Source of the DNA: Rubrobacter_D sp963840835
Lineage (GTDB): Bacteria; Actinomycetota; Rubrobacteria; Rubrobacterales; Rubrobacteraceae
Length of the DNA stretch: 64,000 nucleotides
Direction of reading: 5' to 3'
NCBI GenBank assembly: GCA_963840835.1
Contig: CAWJAM010000002.1
Coordinates: forward strand, 124,001-188,000
Each line of letters opens with the position of its first letter. The stretch's first letter is position 1. Positions 1 through 7,468 of this stretch are shown here, in pieces. Both the position numbers and the translations under genes were made by a program. The notes beneath the pieces are model-generated. The model was not told the DNA's origin. It saw only the letters and a program-made list of their open reading frames with translations, and ran no database searches.

Positions 1-453
1 CTTCGCCCGGCAGACGTCGGCGATGAGATGCGCCACCTCGCCTGCCGCGACCGCGTCGGGGGCCACAGCGAGCACGGTGTCCTGGCCCGCGACGGTACCC
101 ACTATTTTCAGCCCCTTGACCCTGTCGAGGACGCTGGAGACGGCGCCTGCCGTGCCGTCGCGGGTGTGGATTACGACCTGGTTCTGCACCGGAACGATGC
201 CAAGAACAAAGCTGGGGAGGACCTCGATGCCAGCAGAACCAGGCTCGTGCGGAAGCGCCAGGTACCGATTCCCGACCTTGAGGACCCCGAGCTCGGCGAG
301 GTCCCGGCTGACGGTCGCCTGCCCAACCTCGACGCCCTCGTCGGCGAGCGACACGACGACGTCCTGCTGGGTGCCGAGGTCGAGCTCGGAGATGAGGCGC
401 AGTATGAGATCCTGCCTCGTCGCCTTGTCCACGTGTGTGCCAGTCGCTCCCAA
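1..453 (-). CDS. argR: Arginine repressor ArgR (3' end outside window)
   Basis: ArgR is the arginine-responsive DNA-binding regulator that binds ARG boxes. The visible 151 codons start at a TTG (453) placed 6 nt after an AGGAGG ribosome binding site (460-465); a GTG at 432 is an alternative start. The N-terminal winged helix carries QATVSRDLAELG (residues 45-56), the family recognition helix. The C-terminal oligomerisation and arginine-binding domain carries GTVAGQDT (119-126). The usual family length is about 150-156 residues, so only a few residues lie beyond the left edge. It follows argC on the same strand by 10 nt and is probably cotranscribed with it, which would make the repressor subject to its own ARG-box control. 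Recognition by motif is strong. Confidence 0.95.
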   Translation of the reverse strand, partial: MGATGTHVDKATRQDLILRLISELDLGTQQDVVVSLADEGVEVGQATVSRDLAELGVLKVGNRYLALPHEPGSAGIEVLPSFVLGIVPVQNQVVIHTRDGTAGAVSSVLDRVKGLKIVGTVAGQDTVLAVAPDAVAAGEVAHLIADVCRAK

Positions 454-463
454 GACCGTCCTC

Positions 464-1471
464 CTATTTGAGGTGCTCGAGCCCGAGGTCTTCCTCGTAC
501 CCGAGCGCCAGGTTCATATTCTGCACCGCAGCCCCAGATGCTCCCTTGAGCAGGTTGTCGACCGCCGAAAACAGCAGCAGCTTCCCGGCCCGCCTATCTA
601 CCGCCGCAGACAACCTGCAACGATTCGTGTTCGCCACGTGCGCGACGTGCGGGTACTCCTCCCGCGCCTCCACGAAAGCCCACTCCCGGTAGTCTTCCGC
701 GTACCAGCCGAGGACCTCTTCAGCCCCGGGCACGTCCTCCAGATCTACCACGATGGTCTCCAGCTCCCCACGCGTTATGGGGATGAGATGCGGCACAAAA
801 GTAACCTCGGGCACATGCCCGACCCGCCGCAACGCGGTCTCGATCTCCGGCGTGTGACGGTGCAGCGGCGCCCCATAAGCATTGGCGCTCTCGTTCACGC
901 TCACGAAGTGCGTCTTCACGCTCGGCTTCGCCCCGGCCCCGCTCACCCCGGAGAGCGCATTGATCGTCACGGAGCGTATCCCCCCCACCCTCCTCACCAC
1001 GGGCGCCAGCGCAAGTATAGCGGCCGTCGGATAGCATCCGGGATTGGCGATGAGCCTCCCATCCGAAGCCCCAAAGACCTCGGGCAGCCCGTAGTGCGCC
1101 TCTCCCAATAGCTCGGGTGCGGGATGCCCGCCGTACCACTCACCGTACAGTTCAGCTTCACTCAACCTGAAGTCCGCAGAGAGGTCTACGACCAGTCGGG
1201 CCCCCGCTTCGAGCAACGTCCTTACCGTCTCCGCGCTCTCGCCATGCCCGTAGGCGACGAAGGCCACATCGAGCCCGCCGGCTTCGATCTCCTCCGGCGA
1301 CACGTACTCCCCATCGACGGCTAACTGCGGATAGATTTCGCTGATCCCTAACCCCACATACCCGCGCGACGCTACACGTAGAGCCCCCACCTCAGGGTGC
1401 CCGGCGAGCAGCCGCACCAGCTCCGCCCCCGCATACCCACTCCCGCCATAGATGCCAATGCTCAATCCCAT
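464..1471 (-). CDS. argC: N-acetyl-gamma-glutamyl-phosphate reductase
   Basis: ArgC catalyses the NADPH-dependent reduction of N-acetylglutamyl phosphate to the semialdehyde, the third step of arginine biosynthesis, in the cytoplasm. The N-terminus has a Rossmann nucleotide-binding motif, GIYGGSGYAG (6-15). The catalytic cysteine lies in NPGCYPTAA (Cys146). The length of 335 residues is normal for the family. I chose the ATG at 1471 rather than the in-frame ATG at 1480: the latter overlaps the -10 hexamer TACAAT (1484-1479), whereas 1471 lies exactly 7 nt downstream of it, as expected for a leaderless message. The gene is divergent from argJ and is followed by argR. Function is certain; the start is inferred from promoter position. 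Confidence 0.96.
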   Translation of the reverse strand: MGLSIGIYGGSGYAGAELVRLLAGHPEVGALRVASRGYVGLGISEIYPQLAVDGEYVSPEEIEAGGLDVAFVAYGHGESAETVRTLLEAGARLVVDLSADFRLSEAELYGEWYGGHPAPELLGEAHYGLPEVFGASDGRLIANPGCYPTAAILALAPVVRRVGGIRSVTINALSGVSGAGAKPSVKTHFVSVNESANAYGAPLHRHTPEIETALRRVGHVPEVTFVPHLIPITRGELETIVVDLEDVPGAEEVLGWYAEDYREWAFVEAREEYPHVAHVANTNRCRLSAAVDRRAGKLLLFSAVDNLLKGASGAAVQNMNLALGYEEDLGLEHLK

Positions 1472-1478
1472 GCAGCCC

Positions 1479-1506
1479 ATTGTAGATGTTTCGGATATTT
1501 ATTCAA
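1479..1506 (-). promoter_or_regulatory. argC(R) promoter
   Basis: On the minus strand, TTGAAT (1506-1501), a 16-nt spacer and TACAAT (1484-1479) form a good housekeeping sigma promoter. The -10 hexamer ends 7 nt before the argC ATG at 1471, leaving essentially no leader. An ARG box lies between and over the two hexamers. Confidence 0.7.
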
Positions 1507-1507
1507 G
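1490..1507. promoter_or_regulatory. ARG box 1 (ArgR operator)
   Basis: The 18-bp site reads TTCGGATATTTATTCAAG. The right half ATTCA and the central AT-rich tetranucleotide match the ArgR consensus TGAAT-WWWW-ATTCA; the left half CGGAT matches at three of five bases. It overlaps the argC promoter spacer and -35 region, so bound ArgR should block argC-argR transcription. Confidence 0.6.
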
Positions 1508-1523
1508 TTTCTGCATAAACTGG

Positions 1524-1552
1524 TTGACGCCCTCGCGCGCGGGTGCGACAAT
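1524..1552 (+). promoter_or_regulatory. argJBDF promoter
   Basis: TTGACG (1524-1529), a 17-nt spacer and GACAAT (1547-1552) resemble a housekeeping sigma promoter. Transcription would begin near 1559-1561, at or next to the argJ start codon, so the argJBDF message is probably leaderless. Confidence 0.65.
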
Positions 1553-1560
1553 ACGCCCCC

Positions 1561-2781
1561 GTGATGAATAAAGATTCAACAATCGGAATAAAGTCTCCCT
1601 CCGGTGGCGCTGCGGCGGCGGAGGGTTTTGTGGCGGCCGGGGTTGCGTGTGGGGTGCGGGGTTCTGGGGTTAGGGATCTCGGTCTCCTGTTCTCCGAGCT
1701 TCCCTGCGAGGCGGCTGCCGTGTTTACCCGCAACGCCGTCAAGGGTGCGCCGCTCGTCGTCACGCGTGAGGCCGTGGAGGCTGGCGGAGTACGGGCGGTC
1801 GTGGCTAACAGCGGCAACGCCAACGCGGCTACGGGTGGGCGGGGTGTCGAGGACGCGTGTGCGATGCAGAGGCTCGCGGCTGAGGTGCTGGGGATAGAGG
1901 CGGACGAAGTGGCTGTGGCTTCCACTGGCGTCATCGGGGAACGGTTGCCTATGGACAGGATCTCCGCCGGCATAAGGGCCGCGGCGGGCGAGCTGGGCGG
2001 CGACGGCTTCGCCGAGTCTATCTTGACTACGGACACCCGCGTAAAGGAAGCAGTGGCACGGGTCGAGATCGAGGGTCGGACCGTCACGGTCGGGGGGACG
2101 GCCAAGGGGAGCGGCATGATCCACCCTAATATGGGTACGATGCTCGCCTTCCTTGCCACGGACGCCGCCGTCGAAAAGGAATGTCTAGAGGAGACCCTGC
2201 GCCGGGCCACTGACCGTACCTTCAACCGCGTCACCGTGGACGGCGACACGTCACCCAGCGACATGGCCCTCCTCATGGCGAACGGCGCGGCTGGCAACGA
2301 GCCGCTTGGCCTCGATTCACCGGACTTTCCCGCCTTCGCCGGGGCCGTAGAGAGCGTGGCGCGGAAGCTGGCGAAGGAGATCGCGCGCGATGGCGAGGGC
2401 GCGACGAGGCTCGTCGAGGTCGTCGTCGAGGGCGCGGCGGACGAGGACGGGGCGGCGGCTCTGGCCAAGAGCATCGTGGGGAGCAATCTGGTCAAGGCCG
2501 CGGTCTTCGGCGAAGACGCAAACTGGGGGCGCGTGATCACGGCGATGGGCTACTCCGGGGTGCTCTTCGATCCCGAAGGCGTAGACCTGTGGTTCGGACC
2601 GATCAAAGTCTTCTCGGGCGGGGAGCCCGTGGCGCATGAGGAGGCCGAGGCCAACGCGACGCTCGCCGGCGGCGAGGTGAGGATCATGGCCCATCTCAGC
2701 GAGGGTGAAGCGTCGGCTACTGCCTGGGGCTGCGATTTGAGCTATGAGTATGTCAGGATCAACGGGAGTTACAGGACGTGA
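1561..2781 (+). CDS. argJ: Bifunctional glutamate N-acetyltransferase / ornithine acetyltransferase
   Basis: ArgJ transfers the acetyl group from N-acetylornithine to glutamate (the cyclic arginine pathway) and in some bacteria also makes N-acetylglutamate from acetyl-CoA. The protein of about 406 residues contains KGSGMIHPNMGTMLAF, which includes the G-T bond where family members cleave themselves into alpha and beta chains; Thr becomes the nucleophile. The start is placed at GTG 1561 (or ATG 1564) because the in-frame GTG at 1543 falls inside the promoter. No Shine-Dalgarno is visible, consistent with leaderless translation. It is the first gene of argJ-argB-argD-argF; its stop overlaps the argB GTG start by 4 nt. 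Whether it is mono- or bifunctional cannot be read from sequence alone. Confidence 0.95.
   Translation: MMNKDSTIGIKSPSGGAAAAEGFVAAGVACGVRGSGVRDLGLLFSELPCEAAAVFTRNAVKGAPLVVTREAVEAGGVRAVVANSGNANAATGGRGVEDACAMQRLAAEVLGIEADEVAVASTGVIGERLPMDRISAGIRAAAGELGGDGFAESILTTDTRVKEAVARVEIEGRTVTVGGTAKGSGMIHPNMGTMLAFLATDAAVEKECLEETLRRATDRTFNRVTVDGDTSPSDMALLMANGAAGNEPLGLDSPDFPAFAGAVESVARKLAKEIARDGEGATRLVEVVVEGAADEDGAAALAKSIVGSNLVKAAVFGEDANWGRVITAMGYSGVLFDPEGVDLWFGPIKVFSGGEPVAHEEAEANATLAGGEVRIMAHLSEGEASATAWGCDLSYEYVRINGSYRT
1563..1580. promoter_or_regulatory. ARG box 2 (ArgR operator)
   Basis: TGAATAAAGATTCA (1565-1578) is a perfect match to the TGAAT-N4-ATTCA core of the ARG box. It covers the predicted transcription start and the first codons of argJ, a position suited to repression. 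Its centre is 73 bp from that of ARG box 1. Confidence 0.75.
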
Positions 2782-3557
2782 GCGTCGCGGCGAAGCCCGT
2801 GGTGATCAAAGTCGGGGGTGGAGCCCTGGCCGGCGGGGCCCTCGAAGATGTGCCCCGCCTCCTGTCGGCGGGGCACAGGGTCGCCGTCGTGCACGGGGGA
2901 GGCGTCCAGCTCACCAGGATGCTCGACGCGCTGGGAATTCCCACGCGGTTTCACGCGGGGCTCAGGGTGACTGACGAGGGCACATTGGAGGTGGCGGAAG
3001 TCGTGCTCGCCGGCGGCGTGAACAAGAACCTCGCGCGCGGGCTGAACGCCCTTGGGGTTCCGGCGGCTGGCATCTCGGGGACCGACGGGCCGACGCTCCT
3101 GGTCGAGGCCGTTCCGGATCTGGGGCGGGTTGGGAAGGTCGTGCACGTCGAGACGCTTCTGGTCGAGGCGCTGTGGGACGGCGGGTTCGTCCCCGTCGTC
3201 GCGCCGCTCGGGCTTGGTCCCGAGGGCGCGTACAACGTCAACGCCGACTCGGCGGCCGCGGCGCTCGCAGTCGGGCTCGGTGCCGGGCACCTCTTCTTGC
3301 TCACCGACGTTGACGGTTTGCTCGAGGAGGGCGAGCCGGTGGAGAAGATCACCCCTGACCGGTGCGAGGGCTACGTCGACAGTGGTCTCGCCGCGGGCGG
3401 GATGGTGCCCAAGCTGCGGGCTGCTGCGGAGGCCGCGCGCGGCGGGGTGGAGGCCAGAATCCTCAACGGCAACAGGAAAGGTACGCTCGCGGCGGCCGTC
3501 GCGGGCGAGCGAGTTGGAACCCTCATATCCGAAGGAGTCGCGGCATGCAAGCAGTGA
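2778..3557 (+). CDS. argB: Acetylglutamate kinase
   Basis: ArgB phosphorylates N-acetylglutamate with ATP, the second step of the pathway, in the cytoplasm. The 259-residue protein belongs to the amino acid kinase fold: the N-terminal nucleotide-binding VIKVGGGAL, the substrate loop VVHGGG, RVTDEGTLEVAE, and the ADP-binding LLTDVDGLL are all visible. It resembles the shorter ArgB/LysZ type. It starts at a GTG overlapping the argJ stop and ends 13 nt inside argD, so translation is likely coupled. The arginine pathway context makes ArgB far more likely than the lysine-pathway LysZ. No defect is seen. Confidence 0.93.
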   Translation: MSVAAKPVVIKVGGGALAGGALEDVPRLLSAGHRVAVVHGGGVQLTRMLDALGIPTRFHAGLRVTDEGTLEVAEVVLAGGVNKNLARGLNALGVPAAGISGTDGPTLLVEAVPDLGRVGKVVHVETLLVEALWDGGFVPVVAPLGLGPEGAYNVNADSAAAALAVGLGAGHLFLLTDVDGLLEEGEPVEKITPDRCEGYVDSGLAAGGMVPKLRAAAEAARGGVEARILNGNRKGTLAAAVAGERVGTLISEGVAACKQ

Positions 3558-4738
3558 TGGAGACGTACAAACGCTTAGGCATAGCGCCGACGGGGGGCGA
3601 AGGGAGCTGGCTCCTCGACGAAGAAGGCAACCGTTATCTGGACTTCATCGGGGGGATCGCCACGAACTCGCTAGGTCACGGACACCCGGATCTCGTCGGA
3701 GCGATACAAGAACAGGCCGGGAAGCTCATCCATTGCTCGAACCTGTATGAGATACCACTCCAGGCCGAGGTGGCACGGATGCTGACCGACTCCACCGACT
3801 TCGACCGGGTCTTCTTCTGCAACTCCGGAACCGAGAGCGTCGAGGCCGCGATAAAACTCTCCCGCAAGTACGCCACAGAGACCCACGGTCCGCACAAACA
3901 CGAGGTCCTCACGTTCTCGAAGTCTTTCCACGGCCGCACATACGGCGGCCTGAGTGCGACCTCCCAGCCCGCGCTAAAGGATGGCTTCGGCCCGATGCTG
4001 CCAGGCATCGTCCACGCCCCATTCGGGGACCTGGAAGCGGCGAAAACGATGGTGGGACCGCAGACGGCCGCCGTACTCGTCGAGCCCATCCAGGGCGAAG
4101 GCGGCATAAACGAGCCGCCACGGGGTTTCCTGGATGGCTTGCGCGAGCTTTGCGACGAGCATGGCGCATTGCTCATCTTCGACGAGGTCCAGACCGGCGC
4201 TGGGCGCACGGGACATCTCTACGCGTACCAGGGGATGGGCGTCGTCCCAGACGTGCTCACGAGCGCCAAGGGCCTTGGGGGCGGCTTCCCCGTCGGGGCT
4301 ATGATGGTCAAAGAAGAGTACGCCGCGCTCGGTCCGGGCAACCACGGCTCCACCTTCGGGGGTAACCCGCTGGCGATGGCCGCCGTCAAGGCCGTGCTCG
4401 GCGTGGTCAACGATCCGGCCTTTCTCGAAGAGGTGCGGTTCAAGGGGACGATCCTGAAAAACGCGCTCGTCAAGCTCGCCGAGGAGGTGCCCGGTGCGGA
4501 GGTGCGGGGCGAGGGGCTCTTGCTCGGGCTCGACCTCGGCGACACGGGGCTCGCTCGGGAGGTCTTCGAGCACTGCCTGGATCGGGGCGTCCTGGTCAAC
4601 CTGGTGGGTGGCACGACCATTCGCATGGCGCCCCCGCTCACCGTCAGCAGGACGGAGGTACGAGCAGCGCTCGATACCTTTCGATGCGGCGTTTACGAAT
4701 CGCTAGAGGCCAGCGTACCCGAGGCGGCGGTAGCGTGA
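3545..4738 (+). CDS. argD: Acetylornithine aminotransferase
   Basis: ArgD is a class III, PLP-dependent transaminase that converts N-acetylglutamate semialdehyde to N-acetylornithine using glutamate. The start ATG at 3545 is preceded by AAGGAG (3532-3537) at 7 nt and overlaps the end of argB by 13 nt; an open frame further upstream is not needed. The protein has 397 residues. The cofactor-binding FCNSGTESVEAAIK, the aspartate motif LIFDEVQTGAGRTG and the PLP lysine in SAKGLGGGFPVGAMM (Lys242) are intact. The stop overlaps the argF start by 4 nt. In some bacteria the same enzyme also serves the succinyldiaminopimelate step of lysine synthesis; that cannot be decided here. Confidence 0.95.
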   Translation: MQAVMETYKRLGIAPTGGEGSWLLDEEGNRYLDFIGGIATNSLGHGHPDLVGAIQEQAGKLIHCSNLYEIPLQAEVARMLTDSTDFDRVFFCNSGTESVEAAIKLSRKYATETHGPHKHEVLTFSKSFHGRTYGGLSATSQPALKDGFGPMLPGIVHAPFGDLEAAKTMVGPQTAAVLVEPIQGEGGINEPPRGFLDGLRELCDEHGALLIFDEVQTGAGRTGHLYAYQGMGVVPDVLTSAKGLGGGFPVGAMMVKEEYAALGPGNHGSTFGGNPLAMAAVKAVLGVVNDPAFLEEVRFKGTILKNALVKLAEEVPGAEVRGEGLLLGLDLGDTGLAREVFEHCLDRGVLVNLVGGTTIRMAPPLTVSRTEVRAALDTFRCGVYESLEASVPEAAVA

Positions 4739-5694
4739 GGTCCGCCATCTCCGACCTCCAGGGCGCCCCTCCGCCCTCCTCCCTCTCCGGGTGCGACTGC
4801 CTGACGCTCGGGGAGTTCGTCCCGGAGGAGGTCTCCCTGATCCTGGACGAGGCCCTGAGGATCAAGTCCCTGCAGAAGAGCCGCATCCCTTACAGGCCGT
4901 TGCGGGGGCGCACACTCGCGATGGTCTTCCAGAAGCCTTCCAACCGCACCCGCGTCTCCTTCGAGGTCGGGATGTACCAGTTAGGAGGTCACGCGCTCCA
5001 TCTCAGCCCCGAGGAGATACAGATTGGCAAGCGCGAGACGCCGTCGGACACGGGACGAGTCCTCGCCCGCTATATCGACGCCATTATGGTCCGCACCTTC
5101 GACCACGGAGACCTCGAGGAGCTCGCCGGCGCAGCTGACGTACCCGTAATAAATGGCCTCTCGGACACCCACCACCCGTGCCAGGCCCTCGCAGACCTCA
5201 TGACCGTGCGCGAGGAGTTCGGCATGCTCGAAGGTACGAAGATAGCCTACGCGGGCGACGGCAACAACGTCGCCCACTCCCTCGCCATAGCCTGCGCCCT
5301 TACCGGCGCGGAGCTAACCATCGCCCACCCCGAAGGCCACGGTCCTGAAGAAGAGATCGTAGAGCTCGCCGACTCTTTAGGCGCGGCCCCTCGCCTGACC
5401 GAGGACCCTGCCGAGGCCGTTCAGGACGCGAATGCCGTCTACACCGACGTCTGGGCCAGCATGGGTCAGGAGGCCGAAGCGGAGGACCGAAAGGAGAAGT
5501 TCGCGCCCTACCAGGTAGACGAAGGTCTGATGGACCTCGCAGCCCGAGACGCCATCTTCCTGCACTGTCTACCTGCGCACAGGGGCGAGGAGGTCACCGC
5601 TGAGGTCATAGACGGACCGAGGAGCCGGGTCTTCGACCAGGCCGAGAACCGCCTGCACGCGCAGAAGGCGTTGCTGTATCTGCTGATGGGGTGA
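4735..5694 (+). CDS. argF: Ornithine carbamoyltransferase
   Basis: ArgF condenses ornithine with carbamoyl phosphate to citrulline. The start is the GTG at 4735, overlapping the argD stop; this gives a 319-residue protein, typical for the family. Diagnostic motifs are the carbamoyl-phosphate loop KPSNRTRVSFEVGM, the HPCQALADL motif and the ornithine-binding HCLPAHRG. The phosphate loop reads S-N-R-T-R where the textbook sequence is S-T-R-T-R. It is the last gene of the plus-strand arg operon; argG and argH, needed to finish arginine, are not in the window. No terminator hairpin with a T-tract was found after it, but a short perfect palindrome follows at 5716-5731. Confidence 0.95.
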   Translation: MRSAISDLQGAPPPSSLSGCDCLTLGEFVPEEVSLILDEALRIKSLQKSRIPYRPLRGRTLAMVFQKPSNRTRVSFEVGMYQLGGHALHLSPEEIQIGKRETPSDTGRVLARYIDAIMVRTFDHGDLEELAGAADVPVINGLSDTHHPCQALADLMTVREEFGMLEGTKIAYAGDGNNVAHSLAIACALTGAELTIAHPEGHGPEEEIVELADSLGAAPRLTEDPAEAVQDANAVYTDVWASMGQEAEAEDRKEKFAPYQVDEGLMDLAARDAIFLHCLPAHRGEEVTAEVIDGPRSRVFDQAENRLHAQKALLYLLMG

Positions 5695-5715
5695 TCGTGT
5701 GTGATGGTGATCAGT

Positions 5716-5731
5716 GCGCTTCGCGAAGCGC
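5716..5731. repeat. Dispersed palindrome, partial copy
   Basis: GCGCTTCGCGAAGCGC is a 16-bp perfect palindrome followed by CCCTACA. The same core and right arm occur at 57729-57758, where the palindrome is complete over 30 bp. This copy has lost the left arm. It may act as a weak bidirectional terminator after argF. Confidence 0.6.
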
Positions 5732-5744
5732 CCCTACAACGCCC

Positions 5745-6014
5745 CTACGATTGCGGTACGGTCGTATAGGAACGGACCTTATTCTCGGGTTTGATCTCCA
5801 GGATCACCCATCCCCTCGTCTGGCCTGTGGAGTAGGAGACCATGACGAAGGCCAACACGGTTTCGTTATCGAGGTGTAGCCCGCGGATTATGCCCTCGTC
5901 GCCCTTCTCGACCCCGAGCGCGGGCACGTCCTCGGGGATGGGGATACGGTCGTACTCCTGGTGACGAAGCTGCGCGCCGGACGTAGTCACTATCTCCACT
6001 TCGGACCTCCTCAT
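5745..6014 (-). CDS. Small hypothetical protein
   Basis: The 89-residue protein is acidic and probably cytoplasmic, with no signal peptide or membrane segment. The middle (GDEGIIRGLHLDNETVLAFV) and the end (YSTGQTRGWVILEIKPENK) alternate hydrophobic residues and glycines as in a small beta-barrel such as an SH3-like domain, but I do not recognise a family. Codon use is like its neighbours, with G or C at most third positions. It stands alone between argF and the desaturase gene, convergent with argF. The N-terminal start (ATG 6014) follows a plausible GGAGG-like purine stretch. Likely a real gene of unknown function. Confidence 0.55.
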   Translation of the reverse strand: MRRSEVEIVTTSGAQLRHQEYDRIPIPEDVPALGVEKGDEGIIRGLHLDNETVLAFVMVSYSTGQTRGWVILEIKPENKVRSYTTVPQS

Positions 6015-6141
6015 AGGTAGCAGGTGAACAAGGCCCGAAATATAGTCTCGTACCCCCGGATATGTCTTTGGCCAGATGTAGGAGATTTCGAAGCGGACTG
6101 AGTCTCCGTTGGGACCTCGGGTGATCTGGCCCTCATCCGGT

Positions 6142-6945
6142 CTAATCTCTTGCAGCGCCCAGCGGGCTCACGATGGTCTTGGGGATGCGGCGGCGGTGGT
6201 CTTCCCAGCCCTCATCCACCTTGCTGAGGACCTCGGCCAGTCGGAGGGCGACGAGGAGCTTTATCACGGGCCACGCGGGGTCGAACTCGCCGCTGAAGGC
6301 GGAGAGCTTCGCGGAGGCTGGCCTGGCGTGGTGGTTGTTGTGCAGGCCCTCTCCGAAGGTTATGAGCGCCAGCAGCTTGAGGTTGGTCGCGTCGTTCTCG
6401 AAGCTCTTGTAGCCGAAGGTGTGGCCGGCGCCGTTGATGGCGGCGTTCAGAAGCAGGTACACGACCGCAAGCGTCGCCAGCGCGGTGAGGCCGGGCCCGA
6501 TGCCCCAACCGGGTCCGAAGACCCCAAAGAGGACGACGAGCGCCACGCCGGTCAGCGAGAAGCCTAAAGTGCCGCGCCGCAGAAACATCCTGTCCAGGCG
6601 GTCGAAGGGAAGGTCCGCCGCGTACTTTTCCAGAGTGTTGTCGTCGTTGGCTTCGCGGCGGTAGTAGTAGACGTTGCCGATCATTATTTGCCAGTAGCCC
6701 TCGATGTGGGGGCTGTGGGGGTCTCCCTCGACGTCGCTGAAATTGTGGTGCTTGCGGTGGACGGCGACCCACTCGCGCGGCGAGATGCTCGTGAGCATCC
6801 ACGTCCCAAGGCGCATAAACATCGTCAGGGCCGGATGGAGCCGGATGGCCTTGTGAGATAGGACCCTATGAAGATAGATCGTGGTTATAAGGGTCGCAAC
6901 CTCGGCGAGTGCCAACCCCACGAGTACGGCTACTACATATTGCAC
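6142..6945 (-). CDS. Membrane fatty acid (acyl-CoA type) desaturase
   Basis: This is an integral membrane di-iron desaturase that introduces a double bond into fatty acyl chains, thus adjusting membrane fluidity. The three histidine clusters of the family are visible: HRVLSH near residue 27, HRKHH near residue 64 and the C-terminal GEGLHNNHHARP, plus the associated GDPHSPH. Hydrophobic segments at residues 2-23, about 115-140 and 145-165 fit the usual hairpin membrane topology. The length is 267 residues. The start is GTG 6945 with GGGAGG 4-5 nt upstream. The neighbouring cold-shock gene on the same strand is thematically compatible, since both respond to low temperature in many bacteria, but a hairpin at 7019-7046 separates them. 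Substrate and regioselectivity cannot be read. Confidence 0.92.
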   Translation of the reverse strand: MQYVVAVLVGLALAEVATLITTIYLHRVLSHKAIRLHPALTMFMRLGTWMLTSISPREWVAVHRKHHNFSDVEGDPHSPHIEGYWQIMIGNVYYYRREANDDNTLEKYAADLPFDRLDRMFLRRGTLGFSLTGVALVVLFGVFGPGWGIGPGLTALATLAVVYLLLNAAINGAGHTFGYKSFENDATNLKLLALITFGEGLHNNHHARPASAKLSAFSGEFDPAWPVIKLLVALRLAEVLSKVDEGWEDHRRRIPKTIVSPLGAARD

Positions 6946-7018
6946 GAGACCTCCCTCGAACGGGTCCAGGCCTCGCCCAGCGCGTTCTTTCTAATTCTAT
7001 AGATCCTGCCTACACGAC

Positions 7019-7046
7019 AAGAGCCGAGGTTTGTACCCCGGCTCTT
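7019..7046 (-). terminator. Hairpin between csp and desaturase genes
   Basis: AAGAGCCG (7019-7026) and CGGCTCTT (7039-7046) pair perfectly, with inner GG/CC pairs, around a short loop. It lies 26 nt past the csp stop. The downstream minus-strand sequence is not a clean T-tract, so termination is likely but may be inefficient. Confidence 0.6.
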
Positions 7047-7071
7047 GCGCTTCTTGGTTGCTTCTCGGGTG

Positions 7072-7275
7072 CTACGACGGAGTAACGTTCTCCGCCTGCA
7101 TGCCCTTACGCCCCTGGGTCGCCTCGTACGTCACCTTGGCGCCCTCGTCGAGGGTCTTGAAGCCCTCGCCCGAGATGCCCGTGTGGTGCACGAAGAGGTC
7201 CTCACCCCCGTCGTCCGGGGAGATGAAGCCGTAGCCCTTCTCGTCACTGAACCACTTTACCGTTCCTTGGGCCAT
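7072..7275 (-). CDS. Cold-shock protein (CspA family)
   Basis: A 67-residue single cold-shock domain that binds single-stranded RNA or DNA and acts as an RNA chaperone. MAQGTVKWFSDEKGYGFI contains RNP1 (KGYGFI) and LFVHHT is RNP2; the C-terminal GRKGMQAENVTP is typical. I place the start at ATG 7275 because upstream codons in frame have no family similarity. The purine-rich AAAGGTGGG lies about 10 nt upstream. The likely promoter (TATACT at 7393-7388) would give a leader of about 105 nt that contains a hairpin at 7325-7347, in line with the long structured leaders of other csp messages. The gene is constitutive or cold-regulated; sequence does not tell which. Confidence 0.95.
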   Translation of the reverse strand: MAQGTVKWFSDEKGYGFISPDDGGEDLFVHHTGISGEGFKTLDEGAKVTYEATQGRKGMQAENVTPS

Positions 7276-7324
7276 ATACTGGAGCCCACCTTTCGTATTC
7301 CTGGGCCCCCCAACAAACAGAAAG

Positions 7325-7347
7325 GCCACCCTCTAACTCTGGGTGGC
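7325..7347 (-). promoter_or_regulatory. Hairpin in the csp leader
   Basis: GCCACCC (7325-7331) pairs with GGGTGGC (7341-7347). On the minus strand the stem is followed by CTTTCTGTTTGTT, giving the look of an intrinsic terminator placed about 50 nt upstream of the csp start codon. It could be an attenuator or a temperature-sensitive leader element; this is inference from position and shape. Confidence 0.45.
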
Positions 7348-7387
7348 GCTCCGTCTACTGTCGACCCACCTTACGTTACCGTTCAGT

Positions 7388-7418
7388 AGTATACCAGAAT
7401 CTCACCGGGCGTTGTCTA
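7388..7418 (-). promoter_or_regulatory. Possible csp promoter
   Basis: TATACT (7393-7388) is a strong -10 match. The best -35 is TAGACA (7418-7413) at a long 19-nt spacing. The transcription start would be near 7381. Confidence 0.4.
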
Positions 7419-7468
7419 CAACGATATTTCGGATTTCGCGAGATCCCCATCTATCACCCGTCAGCAGG

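Noticed and set aside
23..1111. Long open frame (362 codons) on the plus strand
   Set aside because: It lies opposite argR and argC, both with clear motifs. Its translation is rich in Arg, Pro and Ser, as expected for the antisense of GC-rich coding DNA, and it has no domain.
1503..2540. Open frame of 345 codons antisense to argJ
   Set aside because: Low-complexity Ser/Ala/Pro-rich translation without any motif; argJ is certain.
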